From assembly GCA_007922305.1 (NCBI GenBank), contig ML677335.1, positions 23,340,867-23,404,866 of the forward strand: 64,000 bases of DNA, in the 5' to 3' direction. The notes below the pieces were generated by a model, which did not search any database, was not told the origin of the DNA, and saw nothing but the letters and a program-made list of their open reading frames with translations. The position numbers and the translations under genes were made by a program. Below, piece after piece: positions 25,326 through 36,973 of this stretch; position 1 is the stretch's first letter, and each line of letters starts with the position of its first letter. This DNA is from Dermatemys mawii. Its lineage: Eukaryota > Chordata > Testudines > Dermatemydidae.

Positions 25326-26569
25326 TCCCATACTAATGAAGCTGTAGTCAGTAGGAGCAGGGGCATATGAGGCTGCAAGAAGGAGGCCTGAATTTTCAGT
25401 ATGTCTGAGTTAGAACTGAGGGGAGTGTTACTGAAGGATTGAGGAAAGGACTTGCCAGCAACTCTCAAAACAGATAGAAAGTAAGAGTGAAGAAATTAAG
25501 AGTAATACTGGAAATTTGAGGCAATGGACACAACTCTGGCTTCCTAGACCCTGCCGAGTGGGAAATTCTTGCTGGTTTGTAGCTATTCTGAGGTAAAAAA
25601 TTAATTTAGAATTACAGGGAAAACAATAAAGCTGTCCCAGAAATGAAAGCAGTTGAAATGTTATTGCTAAGGGTGAAAGTAAATAATAATCACAGACCTG
25701 ATCTTTATGCCACTGAATTCAGAATTTCCACTGATGTCAATGGGAGCAAAAGCAGGTCCTATATTTGTAATATTTATTCGGGGGTGCATTTGGGCTGAAT
25801 TTGTTAATTTTAGAAATAGTCACCCAAATGTGCAATGCACTGGCGTTTGCATGGAACCCAAGTTAAGCTCTAACATACCGTACAATGTGCCCATACAGGC
25901 ATTAGGCCTAATCCTCGTCAGTGACATTTAGAAGGAGCCTAAGGGGCCCTCTGTATTTGCTGCTTCATAGGTTTGCTTGTTTATTTGGAAATTCGCAGTA
26001 CCTGAACTTTTTTGTTTTACTAAAACCTTTAAAAAAGTTTTCCCTCAGATGAGAGGGTTTTTGTTTTTGTTTGTTTTTTGGAATATCGGAGAGTCTCTAG
26101 TGTTGTTTGGATGTTCCATGAACACACATTATTATTATTTATTTGTATTGTGGTTGTGTCTATGAGACCCAGTCATGGCGAAGGACCCTACTGTGCTAGG
26201 CCCTCTATTCCATACATACGGAATTGTAAATTAAAGGGCCATAGTTCCACCAAAGGAGGATAGTGACATCTTTCCTCTCATGATTTATGATGACAGCAGA
26301 ACCCCAAGATGGAATTATAGGCCATTTACTTACATTTCATTTTTCCCCAACAAATCTAATTACTCAGTTTGTAGCAATAAAAGAACAGGATGTGCTCTGT
26401 AGAAAGAGAAGAAGACACAAGGAAACAAAAGATACACAAGAAACCATCTCTTGATTCCAGCAATCTCTCCATTTATTCCACTGTCACCAGCTTTCTTTAT
26501 TTTGATAAGACAGTGGTCAGGTAAAAATTTAGGAAACGTCTGGAATCTTCACGTTTTCTCAATCCTTTT
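25326..26569. other. Unassigned non-coding DNA
   Basis: About 25730-25760 has CCACTGATGTCAATGGGAGC, one of three dispersed copies of this short amniote-type motif. A TTATTATTATT stretch lies near 26128-26140. No gene signal. Confidence 0.5.
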
Positions 26570-26794
26570 CAGCCTAGCTCTTGGCCAGAGTATAGTTCTC
26601 CAGAATGCGCTAGGGATCCATCCTCTTTGGAATCCTCTTTCAGGTAATTTAAAGCAGCTATCAAATCCCCTCCTCTTTCTTCTCTTCTGCAGACTAAATA
26701 ATCCCAGTTCCCTCAGCCTTTCTTCATAAATCATGTGCTCCAGCCCCCTAATCATTTTTGTTGCCCTCCGCTGGACTCTTTCCAATTTTCGCAC
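26549..26794 (-). pseudogene. CR1 ORF2 C-terminal fragment
   Basis: The minus-strand frame starts [20 protein letters not shown], followed by [17 protein letters not shown]. This is the very conserved C-terminal block of CR1 ORF2. The expected continuation is replaced after RRKRRG by frameshifted sequence. It belongs to the 26570-28283 CR1 copy; part of the region between it and the RT core (about 26800-27050) has also suffered deletions. Confidence 0.85.
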
Positions 26795-28283
26795 ATCCTT
26801 TGTGTAGTATGGGGCACAAAACTAGACACGAATAGAAGGGAATGATCACATCCTTTCTTGGCAACAAGGGCACCCTGTCTACTCACATCCCAGCTTCTCA
26901 TCCACTGTTAACTTGTAGGTCCTTTTCTGCACAACTGCTGCCTAGCCTCTTGGTCCCTAGTCTGTAGCAGTGCATGGGATTCCTCCATCCTAAATGCAGG
27001 ACTCTGCACTTGTCCTTGTTGAACCTTATCAGATTTCTTTTGGCCCAATCTTCTAATTTGTCTGGGTCCCTCTGTATCCTATCCCTACCTCTAGCGTATC
27101 TACCACTCCTCTCAGTTTAGTGTCATCTACAAACTTGCCAAGAATGCAATCCACGCCATCCTCCAGATCATTAATGAAGTTATTGAATAAAACCAGCCCC
27201 ACGACCGATCCTTGGGGCATTCCGCTTGATACCGGCTGCCAACAAGACATGGAGTCATTGATCACTACCCATTGAGCCCAATGATCTAGCCAGCTTTCTA
27301 TCCATCTTATAGTCCATTCATCTTTAACTTGCTGGCAAGAATAATGTGGGAGACGTATCAAAAGCTTTGCTAAAGTCAAGGAATAACACGTTCACTGCTT
27401 TCCCCTCATCCACAGAGCCGGTTATCTCATCATAGAAGGCAATTAGGTTAGTCAGGCATGACTTGCCCTTGGTGAATCCATGCTGACTGTTCCTGATCAC
27501 TTTCCTCTCCTCTAGGTGCTTCAAAATTGATTCCTTGAGGATCTGCTTCATGATTTTTCCAGGGACTGACATGACACTGACTGGCCTATAGTCCCTGAAT
27601 CCTCCTTCTTCACTTTTTAAAATATTGCCACTACATTAGCTTTTTTCCAGTCATTTGGGGCCTACCCTGATCACCACGAGTTTTCAAAGATAATGGCCAG
27701 TTGCTCTGCAATCACATCTGCCAACTCCTTTAGCACCCTTGGATGCAGTACATCTGGCCCAATGGACTTGTGCTGTCCGACTTTTCTAAGTAGTCCTGAA
27801 CCACTGAACCACTTCTTTCTCCATAGAGGGCTGGTCACCTCCTCCCCATACTGTGCTGCCCAGTGCAGTAGTCTGGGAGCTGACCTTATTCGTGAAGACA
27901 GAGTCAAAAAAGTATTGAGTACATTAGCTTTTTCCACATCCTCTGTAAGTAGATTGCCTCCCCCATTCAGTAAGGGGCCCACTGACCTTCTTGTTGTTGC
28001 TAACTTACCTGTAGAAACCCTTCTCGTTACTTTTAACATCCTTGTGAGCTGCAACTTCAAGTGTGATTTGGCCTTCCTGATTTCACTCCTGCATGCCTGA
28101 GCACTATTTTGATATTCCTCCCTGATCATTTGTCCAAGCTTCCACTTGTAAGCTTCTTTTTTGTGTTTAAGATCATCAAGGATTTCACTGTTAAGCCAAG
28201 CTGGTCGCCTGCCATATTTACTATTCTTTCTACACTTCGGGATGGTTTGTTCCTGCAACCTCAATCAGGATTCTTTAAATTAC
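26570..28283 (-). mobile_element. CR1 LINE, 5'-truncated, antisense
   Basis: The plus strand is the reverse complement of the middle and 3' part of a sauropsid CR1. From 5' to 3' of the element: the linker upstream of RT (28264-27671), the RT fingers and palm (27572-27053), the downstream domain, and the C terminus (26794-26549). The 3' UTR joins near 26580, where about 40 bp of unrelated sequence (about 26581-26615) interrupts the expected wording. Frameshifts separate all pieces, so the copy is dead. The 5' half (esterase, endonuclease) is absent, as is usual for truncated target-primed insertions. Confidence 0.9.
27053..28264 (-). pseudogene. CR1 ORF2 reverse transcriptase, frameshifted
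   Basis: The minus strand encodes an RT broken into at least three frames. Frame 28264-27671 holds RRPAWLNSEILDDLKHKKEA and a segment ending DVLHPRVLKELADVIAEQLA, the pre-RT region. Frame 27572-27324 holds SVPGKIMKQILKESILKHLE, QHGFTKGKSCLTNLIAF and VLFLDFSKAFDT, RT blocks including the first catalytic Asp (FSKAFD). Frame 27379-27053 holds GMPQGSVVGLVLFNNFIND and KFVDDTKL, where the catalytic motif reads FVDD instead of FADD. In CR1 the enzyme reverse-transcribes the element RNA at a nicked target. Internal frameshifts and lost joins rule out a functional product. The intermediate DKL/YGL block is missing around 27324-27380. Confidence 0.9.
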
Positions 28284-30244
28284 AAACAGCAGGGCTTCTT
28301 AATTTGTGTATGCTTAAAGTTAAGCACACACTTAAGTAACTTTATGCATAGAGATTAATTTCAGCACATGCTTAAGTGGTTTGGTGATCCAGGGCCATAG
28401 TCATACTGCATATAGGTATCAGTTTAGACTTGCTCTGGGCTGTGATATAGCAAAATATTTTGTGATAATAAAGTAATACCATTGCTGGGAAAAGAGGAAA
28501 TCTAGTATCTCTGGTGTCCTGTGCTGAAGGAGAGCTAGGCATATCAGCTGGGACATGTGTGATTTGCAGAAGAGTATTGCTTTAAGAAGTTACAATGTCA
28601 TTTCAGGAAAAGACAGTACCGATGCACTTAGGAAAACACGGTGAAACTAGACAACCTTCCACTCCACTCCCCAGTGCATTTGTAGTATCCATTTCAAGGT
28701 TAGTGAAACAATACTGAGCAAAGAAAGTGAATCTGTGGTCCAACGCACTTAAACAAATACATTTAAAATAATCACTGCAGACCTGTTGCCTCTCTCCCAT
28801 CTCTTGTAAGAGTGTCACTGAAATGCAATGACTAAAGCAGCCTGCCCAATTACAATTTCAACATTAATTTAATACCTTATTTCCAGCCACCACCTTATTA
28901 ATTCTAGATCTTTTAATTTATGTCAGGCCAGGTACTCCAAATGTCCCAATTATGCAAAGATCAAGGAGCACTTGCTGCAAACAGTATGCAAATACTGCTG
29001 GGGGAGCATCAGCCCCTTCCCAGCAAACCTTTCACATCACTGGCTGGAGGACATTGTACTGGTTTGTAGAGTTGCATGACACAGTTCCAGGATCAAATAT
29101 ACTCCTGAGATGAAGGATTTCCAGCCTGCAGCAAAGCATGAGGAAGCAAATGATCCTTTTTGCTGTTATTGCTTCTTGCTATGTTACCGACAACAAAATC
29201 CACAGTGTTCTGCTGAGCTAATGAGCATCCTCCTTGGGAGTTCTGTAGCTACAGCCCTCAAAGACTTTTCCATGTTTTGTGTCTGAAACTAATATAGTTT
29301 GTGGAGCAAAATAGCATTTTACAAGCAATGAAAAATTGCTGTCTCGCACTCTGGACTTTTCTCAAATGTTACCACATATATCCAGGTGACACTATTAAGA
29401 GGTGTGGACACAGGAATTCCATTCTACCAACTCCTTAGAACAACAGATGTAACTGAAACCCTCTGATCAACAGTCAGTGACGTCACACCTATATCAAATA
29501 AGCTTCTCTACTTGTCTCTTTCTGAAACGATCCAGTGCCCTTGCTCACTGATTGAGTGATGGCAAGTACCATGAACTGCAGTTCATCAGTTCTTCAAACA
29601 GCTCAAACACGAAGCAAGGACTCTTGGTAATTTCTGAAATAGGCAGGCAGGGGAGCCCTTGTAAATCGGTTATGCACAAAAGCATGGATGCTGCTGTGAG
29701 AGAATGTCAGAGTTGCTCTCTTTTTCTCCATATGCCTCTTTTCAGTGCTGTGTCTATGGTTGCGATACACTCTGCCCAACTGCCATATGAAGGATCCACA
29801 GTGCGGGTAATGTCTCTTTTAGGGGATGAGAAAGGAGCTGAGACTGTTGCTATGTGCTACCCTATGATTGGTCGAAGGGGCTTCAGTACTGTGTAATGGC
29901 CGGTAAATGTACAGTTTTGATTGCCTTGCTTAACTTTACACCTAGATTCCATTTCAGAGTAACAATAAGATACTCCAGGAACATGCATTGCAGTGTGATT
30001 ATGATATTTCACAGAGGGTTTAAATGTATTTGGCTTTGAGTCTTGGAACAGCCCAAATGGGGCCTGCTATAATTGCCAAGAAATTGACTCCTGTAATGTT
30101 TGCCTGTAATGGGCTGCTTATGATGCTTTATTAGAGCCACTCCTTAATAAAAACACCTGCTTGTGGGAGATTAAACCTGCCAGTGTGAGAACATCTTCTA
30201 CTCAAGGATTTCAATGAGCTTTACAAGCATCCAGGAATTCAGAC
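28284..30244. other. Unassigned non-coding DNA
   Basis: No recognised exon or repeat. The plus frame at 29552-29896 (114 codons) has no domain and no splice or promoter context. Confidence 0.5.
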
Positions 30245-30440
30245 TCACAGCACCCACATAAAGTACAGTGGTGAAGTATTATCATTATTTGACAGCTGGC
30301 AAAATGGAGGCAGAGGGAGGTTAAGTGACTTGCCCCAGATCACTTGGCAAACCAGTGACAGAGCTGAGATTAGCATTCCAGTATTCCTGATTCCTCCACC
30401 AGACCAAGTGTCAATCTGCCTTTTGATGCCTGGAGTGCAA
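30245..30440 (-). repeat. MIR-type SINE, 3' part and core
   Basis: GTATTATCATTATTTGACAG is followed by AATGGAGGCAGAGGGAGGTT, AAGTGACTTGCCCCAGATCA and AGAGCTGAGATTAGCATTC. This is the reverse-complement order of a MIR CORE region. The minus-strand frame over it is not a gene. Confidence 0.8.
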
Positions 30441-31797
30441 TAGTGAACTGTAAGCCTGACTCCAGCGGCATCCATGCAGGCTGCATGCGTTCACAATAAC
30501 ACAATTGTCAGTTTGAACTTGTAGAACATTATTGCCCATTAATTATTGATAGTTATTGTACCCTCTGGACAATAAATGATTGAGGTTACACACTGAATGG
30601 AGAATGAGAAGCTTATGTTCTGTTTACAGCACAGCAGAGCTGGGTTATTTTTTCCTCCTTGCCTTTCCTTCTGAGTAAGAGAGTCCCCAGCTGAAGTTAG
30701 ATAAATGCCAAGTCTCTGACCACAATGAATGACACAGTCATTGGGCCAGATAGTCCCTCATATGTAGAAGTCTCCCGAGGAATCCCGGTTTGGGAGGATC
30801 CCTGAATCTTGTGGCCTATAGCTGATAAGTGGCCTCCCGTAATACAGAGCACATGTAGTTTTGAGTAAGTAGTTGAGAGATGGAGGTGCAATGTCACATA
30901 CCACACCCCAGCTCGGCAGCTCATCTTCACAGTAGTTACTGCACTGTTGGCTCACAGCAACCAAAGTCCATAATGGAAAGTCTACATCTCGGGGAGGTTA
31001 GAGATGTAAACAGATTTGAGACACTCCTATTAATAACTGCTTCTTCCCTTTGTCTGTGCTGAACGACATGGCCTGGTTAGCCCTGCTAACACTTTCATCA
31101 TCTTTGGGTGGATGTGCGTGTACCAGAGGATGTCACAGTCACATGCTATTTTGCACATACATAGCATCTTTCTTCTGAGGGTTTCAAAGCACTTGATGTT
31201 CCTTAGGAGAACTGTTGCCCAGACAGAAATATGTGCATTTTTAGGAAAAGGGTTAATGATGGCTGAGTTTGTTTGTTTTCTTGTTGTAACTTCGTGTTCA
31301 CTGCAGGTTCATTTAATTGGTTTTTGACTTTATTGACTGGGTAACAAGAAACACTCCCTGCCTGTGTTTTAGACCCTCACCCCTTTCACCCAGCCCTGAT
31401 TGCTTAGGGAACGATGGCTATTTGGAGACTGCACAAGTCTTGGGGATGATATTGCAGAGAAAGAGAGAGAGGTTTTCATGTCAGTATCACATTGCTATGT
31501 GATATCAGGTTCTGATAGAAGCATGGGCTAATACTTTCATCTGAGACCCTCAAATTTCATGGGACTTTCCTAAAATCATACAGTGAACAAGAGATGGCAG
31601 TAGAACCCTGGTATCCTGACTCCTTCTCTCTGCCATGAGAAGCTGTTCTCACTTCCTGGGAAGGATCTCGCCCTTTACATAGCCTTATATGTAGCCAGAC
31701 TTATACGACATTCTTAAATACTTTATGCTGTGTATTAATGATAAAAACTGACCAATTCTGCTAATGTGAAGGTGTATTTTAAATATTCTCGTATGTG
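30441..31797. other. Unassigned DNA with a second MIR-like fragment at 31510-31640
   Basis: About 31510-31640 (TTCATGGGACTTTCCTAAAA, then CAGTAGAACCCTGGTATCCT) has the wording of a diverged antisense MIR. About 31150-31200 (TAGCATCTTTCTTCTGAGGG, then TTTCAAAGCACTT) may be a detached 3' end of another. No genes. Confidence 0.5.
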
Positions 31798-31801
31798 TAT
31801 G

Positions 31802-32844
31802 TGTAAGCAGTGTCAGGAATGAGATATATTCTGACATCTGGTGGCAAACTATGGGAATTGCAGTGAGTCTTAGAAAATAATTCTGGGGCTGATCAATTTG
31901 CATAGACACACCCACTGCGCCTAGCCTGAGCCCACAGCAGCCCACATGGCCACTTCGGCTGATGAGGGAGCCCCAGTTTCTATGTTATTGGGGCAGGAAT
32001 GATAAAGTGATGTTACTGTGATTATGTGAATGAAGGACTATGGACATGTACTTGGCCCTTGTTATGATGGAGGGACTCGCCATCATCTAGGTAGCACTCA
32101 GTGGGCAAGGGCCATGCGTTTCAGAACACTGTGACATCAAGAGAGGTGGTGGANNNNNNNNNNTCTGTCGACTAGCGGAGGCGTTGGTGCTGCGGGCAGA
32201 GTGACCGGCGCGGCACAGCTGTCTGTGTGTCGGCTAGCAGAGCAGCGAGCAGATCAACGGGCAGAGCGGTTCGTGGGACGGCCAGCAGAGCGGAGCAGAG
32301 CCGATTGCGGTGAGAGCTGCAGCGGAACCTCACGGAGAGGCGGCGCAGTTGGCCTCGGACCACGTAAGGTGCCCCGTGCCCTACCCTCCAATTCCACCCA
32401 GGCTGGAGGTAAGACTCTGCCAATTGACTTTTGAACTCTGCACTGACCAAGAACAGAGACTCTTGGGCTGTTGGACTTTTGGGGCTATTGAGTGACTTTT
32501 GGGGTTGTGGAACTCAAGAGCCAAAGGGAAGGCCACGGCCTAGTTGCTGGGAGGGGGGCTTCTGGTTCATGGTTTGGTTTATTAACCTTGTTTGTGGTGT
32601 TTCCCCAATATAATGCCACATTGTTTCTCCCTGTTATTAAAAGGCTTTGGTACACTCAGACTCTGTGCTTGCGAGAGGGGAAGTATTGTCTCTTACAGAC
32701 GCCCAGAGGAGTGGTATATGGTTGTCCCAGGTCACTGGGTGGGGGCTCGAGCCGGGTTTTTTTGTATTGTGCTATTGGAATGGAACCCCTGGATACTGAA
32801 CCCGGCCCTTGTTGCTGCCAACTCTGATGGGCAGAAGGGTTACA
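31802..32844. mobile_element. Solo LTR of a vertebrate LTR retroelement (Gypsy or ERV type)
   Basis: The element begins TGTAAGCAGTGTCAGG and ends GAAGGGTTACA, giving the inverted tip TGTAA...TTACA. The 4-mer TATG flanks both sides (31798-31801 and 32845-32848). A polyadenylation-like ATTAAA sits near 32636 in CTGTTATTAAAAGGCTTTGG. The middle is GC-rich around an assembly gap. No gag, pol or env sequence adjoins it and there is no second LTR, so this is a recombined solo LTR. I recognise the 3' wording (ACTGGGTGGGGGCTCGAGCC) as a common turtle LTR. Superfamily not decided. Confidence 0.8.
32154..32163. other. Assembly gap, 10 N
   Basis: Ten N bases separate AAGAGAGGTGGTGGA from TCTGTCGACTAGCGG inside the LTR. 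Sequence on the right is unusually rich in GC and CpG, a likely cause of the break. The true length missing is unknown. Confidence 0.99.
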
Positions 32845-32974
32845 TATGTATACATATATATTCTTTCATTTTTATCAGACATCAAAGAGAAGAGTTTGGA
32901 TGGAAAGCTTGGTCAGGTTGGGATTCACAAAGAAGTGATGTTCTCCACACGGGCCTTAAACTAACCACCGGGAC

Positions 32975-33070
32975 TTAAACAACAAGGAGTCCTTTGGCAC
33001 CTTAGAGACTAACAAATGTATTTGGGCATAAGATTTCATGGGCTAGAACCCACTTCATCAGAAGCATGGA
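32975..33070. mobile_element. Penelope-like repeat fragment
   Basis: AAGGAGTCCTTTGGCACCTT, AGAGACTAACAAATGTATTT, GGGCATAAGATTTCATGGGC and CCACTTCATCAGAAGCATGG follow the left arm and loop of the fold-back family at 15.9 kb and 17.7 kb. The second arm is missing. Confidence 0.8.
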
Positions 33071-33149
33071 GTCAAAAATACAGGAGCAGGTATAAATACA
33101 TAGCCTTTGCAGTATTTCTTGGAGGCTTTTTGTTAGATTTCTTGCCTCT

Positions 33150-33440
33150 TTGGGCTAGTCTACACTACAAAGGCTTTGCATCTGTAGCTGTACCAGCAAA
33201 GCCCTCTACTGGAGAAACAACATATGCCAGCAAATGAGCTCTTTTGCCAGTACAGTTCCCCCCCTCCCCCACCCGCCCCCGCTTCCCAAACAGTGAGCTA
33301 TTGTCAACACAAGGACTCTTTCGCAGTTATAAGCCTGCATCTAGACTGGGTTTTTTGCCAGCATAGCTACATTGGTTAGGGGGTTGATTTTTTCCATACT
33401 CCAACATGGCTATGCCAGCAAAACTCATCATCAACCTCAC
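33150..33440. mobile_element. MITE-like fragment with TCTACACTAC terminus
   Basis: The left end GGGCTAGTCTACACTACAAA is the terminus style of the Harbinger-like MITEs at 3146 and 45597. The interior includes CAGTACAGTTCCCCCCCTCC and ends in GGCTATGCCAGCAAA. I cannot find the mate terminus, so the right limit is approximate. Confidence 0.55.
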
Positions 33441-34792
33441 TCATCGACTGCAAGGTGGCGTTTATGATATGAGGTTGATAAAGCTGGTTCCATTCCTTCT
33501 CAGTCTATACCCTACCTATAAATGACCTTTCTGGTTTACTGCAATCATGCAATCATCGCAGCACAAAATGCCCCAGATTTCTGTATTCTCTCTATATGGC
33601 CCTGAAGGATAGTGCTAAGGTGAGCATCCATTTTGTCTCCTCACCCAGCGCTTCATCTGGAGCTTGTTTCTACATTCCTGCCATATCTTTCCACAGCAGC
33701 TTGCTGAGCGACTTGGCTGAGGTAGATATGTGGCATACCACAGAGATGATAATTAATCACATCCATGTACAGATTGGCCTCACCAGTTTTAGTAATAGCC
33801 AGGCTTAGGACCACATCACTTTCTTTTCTGGATCCAACTCCATTCACAGTATTCAGGAGACTCTTACAAGTATAGGAGGTGGAGAATGAGGCATGGGATG
33901 CCATTGGTATAAATGTGCTCTCTCTGACACTCTGCTGCCTTTCTCCATATGAAGTCATTTACACCTGTGTAAAACGATTCCATTCTGGTTTGGGAGCATT
34001 TGCACTCAACATCACCCAGAAGCTGTTAACAGTTCAAGGATCAAGCCAGTGGAGAACCAAGCCCACGTTATGCACTTTGCCCTCTCTGCAGCGGAAGTAC
34101 TGCCTCTGGCAGCATGCACCCAAACTTACTGAGCCTGCAGTGTCATTCTGAACCTGTCTTGGACAATCTCCATCCCCTTTCCTCGGAGGATTTGGGGAGT
34201 AGTTTATTCACATGCAGAGGTGATATCCCCTTCTAAACAAGGGACTAGGAATAGAATCATAGGATCATTATAGTGAGAAATGAAAACAATACCCGTTCAA
34301 TCATCGAGGCTATTTCCCTGGCATAGTGAAATATAGTTCATTTCTAGGGGGATGTGTCAGATATTAAGCTGAGCTTTACACAGGAGTAAACCACTTGACC
34401 ATCACCATCTGTGAGCAAAATAGGACTTATCTCATACACTAAGCAAAGTCTAGTAACAAAACATGTTTTTTCCATCGATTGCTAAGAGATATACTGATGT
34501 CACATGGAATAATCCTCAAGAACTATACAGTTAAGCCATGGGAAACAATGGTAACTACATGATAAATGGTTACACCACCCAGCTACGCATGTACTAATGC
34601 AGCTCGATAAATAACTTATATCATCACTGTAAGATCTTCTCTACCTTCACCTTTCTTTTCTTCTGTCTTTATCCATATTTGCAATTTCCCACTCCCCTCC
34701 TACAAGCCTGACCTGTATCAATTGGATGCATGAGTCAGAAGGTTCTTTGACTTGTTCCATTTATTTCCATTCTCCTCACTACTTTTTCATTA
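33441..34792. other. Unassigned non-coding DNA
   Basis: Nothing recognisable. Overlapping frames at 33596-34151 lie on both strands and have no domain. Confidence 0.5.
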
Positions 34793-34885
34793 GCAACAAA
34801 GAGTCTTGTAGCACCTTATAGACTAACAGATCTTAGGGATCATGAGCTTTCGTGGGCTAAGACCCACTTCATCAGATGAATTCTT
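34793..34885. mobile_element. Penelope-like repeat fragment
   Basis: AAGAGTCTTGTAGCACCTTA, TAGACTAACAGATCTTAGGG, ATCATGAGCTTTCGTGGGCT and CCCACTTCATCAGATGAATT represent one arm and loop. The GATCATGAGC wording differs from the AAGCATAAGC wording of the other copies, so it is a different subfamily. Confidence 0.8.
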
Positions 34886-36012
34886 CATTGTTTATAGATA
34901 AGGGGACAAGCACTGCTAACTGTGGATGGTTCAAGTGCTCCCTCTGGAGCCCATCAAGGCCTTGATCAGTTAGGAAGGATCACTGATCAGTGTCAGAAAA
35001 CCTGATCCTACTCTCCTCTTATTCCTGGAATAATAATTATTCCTATAGAACTTCACACATTGGCACCCTCACTCTTACACACCAGGGTGTACCCAGGCAT
35101 GCATGTGTGCATAGACTAATCCCTTGGGCTTGTCTTAGGTAACAAGTGACATTCATTTAGTGCGCTCAGCTTCATCCTCTCTGTGTGGTAATATTTGTCA
35201 TCCCATCAACCCAAAGCTGGCACAGCTCCCCTGAGTGTCTTCTCAAGTCCTGTCACCATCAGTGGAGTTATTTACAAAGAAGTGCTATGATGGAAAGCTC
35301 AGTAATGTTACCAGTCATCATGGTTTCAGCGGTGTAGTTCTCATGTATTATCCTGGGGCAACTGTAAACTACTGGAGCCACTGGGTATCTCTTAACTATC
35401 CAAGGTGACAGAGATGTAAAGGGCTGAGATGAGGGACTGGAGAAGAGGTAGAGAAATTCTGAACTCACTTAAACTTAAGCAACAAGAACCTAGGTAACCT
35501 ATTCAACTGATAACAGGAATCACTTGTAGCACTCCGATGTCACAAGAATAACACGGCTGTGTTACCTGAGCCAGTCAGCATTGTGTTGCATTGGCAGAAC
35601 TGCGTAGAGGCCAGAACTGCAAAAGGCTTGAAGTGTGTCTGTAGACCTGCGGTGTAGGGCCAGCGCTGAAGCAGCAGGAGTATTGCAGATCAGGTTTTGA
35701 GATGCATTGGCAGCATTGCATGGGGGAAGCTTGCAAAGGCATCTGTTCCCTCCTATGGACTGGATTACCTCTCCCTCTGGAAATACCCACAGAAGAGTCC
35801 CAGGGACTGAAATGCCTGTGAGGATGTCCTGGCAAGGTTTCACTCAAGTCATTCCGTGGGAGGAGATGGGATTGGGGGCAGTTGGCTGCACTACGATGTG
35901 ATTCTTCTCCCAAGCCCAGAGGTCTGCTTGGGGTGCCGGATCATCCTTGTGAAGGCCCTCTCACTCTACGCTGGCTGTAGACTCCCAACACCCCCTGCCT
36001 CAATGGCTATTA
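34886..36012. other. Unassigned DNA with a 66-69 bp family member at 35570-35715
   Basis: About 35570-35715 has TTGCATTGGCAGAACTGCGT, AGGCCAGAACTGCAAAAGGC and ATTGCAGATCAGGTTTTGAG followed by ATGCATTGGCAG. At least two diverged units are visible. The rest is unassigned. Confidence 0.5.
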
Positions 36013-36020
36013 GGTATCCT

Positions 36021-36965
36021 CAGGGCTGGTGCAAGCACTAGGCGACCAAGGCAGTCACCTAGGGCGGCCCCATTTTTTGAGGGCCCCTGTAGGGGGGTGG
36101 CTGCCCCACTCCAGGAAAAGGAGTTAAAACAGCCCTGCAGAGGGGCCGTAGCTAGAGCTGTGGCTGGGAGTAAGCAAGCTCCCACGCTGATTAGGCAGAG
36201 CAGCCACAGCTGCGGCTGGGTCAATCAGGGCCCAGCTGGCCCTGATAAAAGGGCCCAGAGTTTGGTGCAGAGAGTCTCCTTCTCTAGCTGAGCAGGCAGA
36301 CTGGCCTGGCTGCTGTGGGAGCTTGACAGAGTACCTAGAGGGAAGCAGGGCTGGGGCAAGACAAGGGGAGCTGGGGAAGCTCTGGCCTGGAAACCCCCAG
36401 GCTGCAGGGCCTAGAGGACAGCCCAACAAGGGGTACTGGGGTTGCAAGGGGCAGCCCATGGCTACAGAGGCAGGAGCAGCAGGCCAAACCCTCCTTACCA
36501 GTGATGAGTGGCAATTATACTGCAGTCGGCCCCAGGGAACAGGGGTAAGTGCTGACTGGCAGTTGCCTAGACTGAGGCAAGGTGGGGATAGTGGGTGAGG
36601 GTTCCCCAGGGAGGGGGGACCCAAAGCTAGACTGTGGGGTTACTGCAGTGGTGCAGCACCCCAGGGAAGAGGGCACCGGGGTCCAGGGAGGGACACGGGG
36701 CCAGTTGTAAGCAGGACTACAGCCTGCAGAGGGTGCTCCGGAGCTGGAAGGTGAGCTAATTCCTGGATGACCATCAGGAGGCGCCGCAGGGGTGAGTCGC
36801 CGCTTTGCTACAGCGCTGTTTGGTGCATTCAGCAGCAGCTCTCAGTGACACTGCCTGCTTCTGGGTATCTCCACCAAAATGCTGCCGAAGCAGACAAGGG
36901 CCCTGCGTGCTGCTGCCGAAATGCCACCACCGCGTAAGGCGGCAAAAAAGCTTCCGCCAGCCCTG
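36021..36965. mobile_element. hAT-ended composite element, 945 bp
   Basis: The ends CAGGGCTGGTGCAAG and CTTCCGCCAGCCCTG are inverted repeats, flanked by 8-mers GGTATCCT (36013-36020) and GGTGTCCT (36966-36973), seven of eight identical. Between about 36090 and 36800 lies a distinct, G-rich, promoter-like repeat: CCTGATAAAAGGGCCCAGAG (TATA-like), GAGAGTCTCCTTCTCTAGCT and GGTGAGGGTTCCCCAGGGAG. I recognise this as a common turtle repeat and suspect an LTR inserted into the hAT element, but no TG...CA ends are clear. The open frames here (for example 36124-36624, minus) are composition-driven. Confidence 0.75.
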
Positions 36966-36973
36966 GGTGTCCT

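Noticed and set aside
27693..28100. 135-codon plus-strand frame
   Set aside because: Antisense shadow of the CR1 RT region encoded on the minus strand.
31802..32844. Complete provirus
   Set aside because: Only one LTR is present, with no internal coding sequence or second LTR nearby.
36124..36624. 166-codon minus-strand frame
   Set aside because: Proline-rich composition from G-rich repeat DNA, overlapped by a plus-strand frame, no domain.
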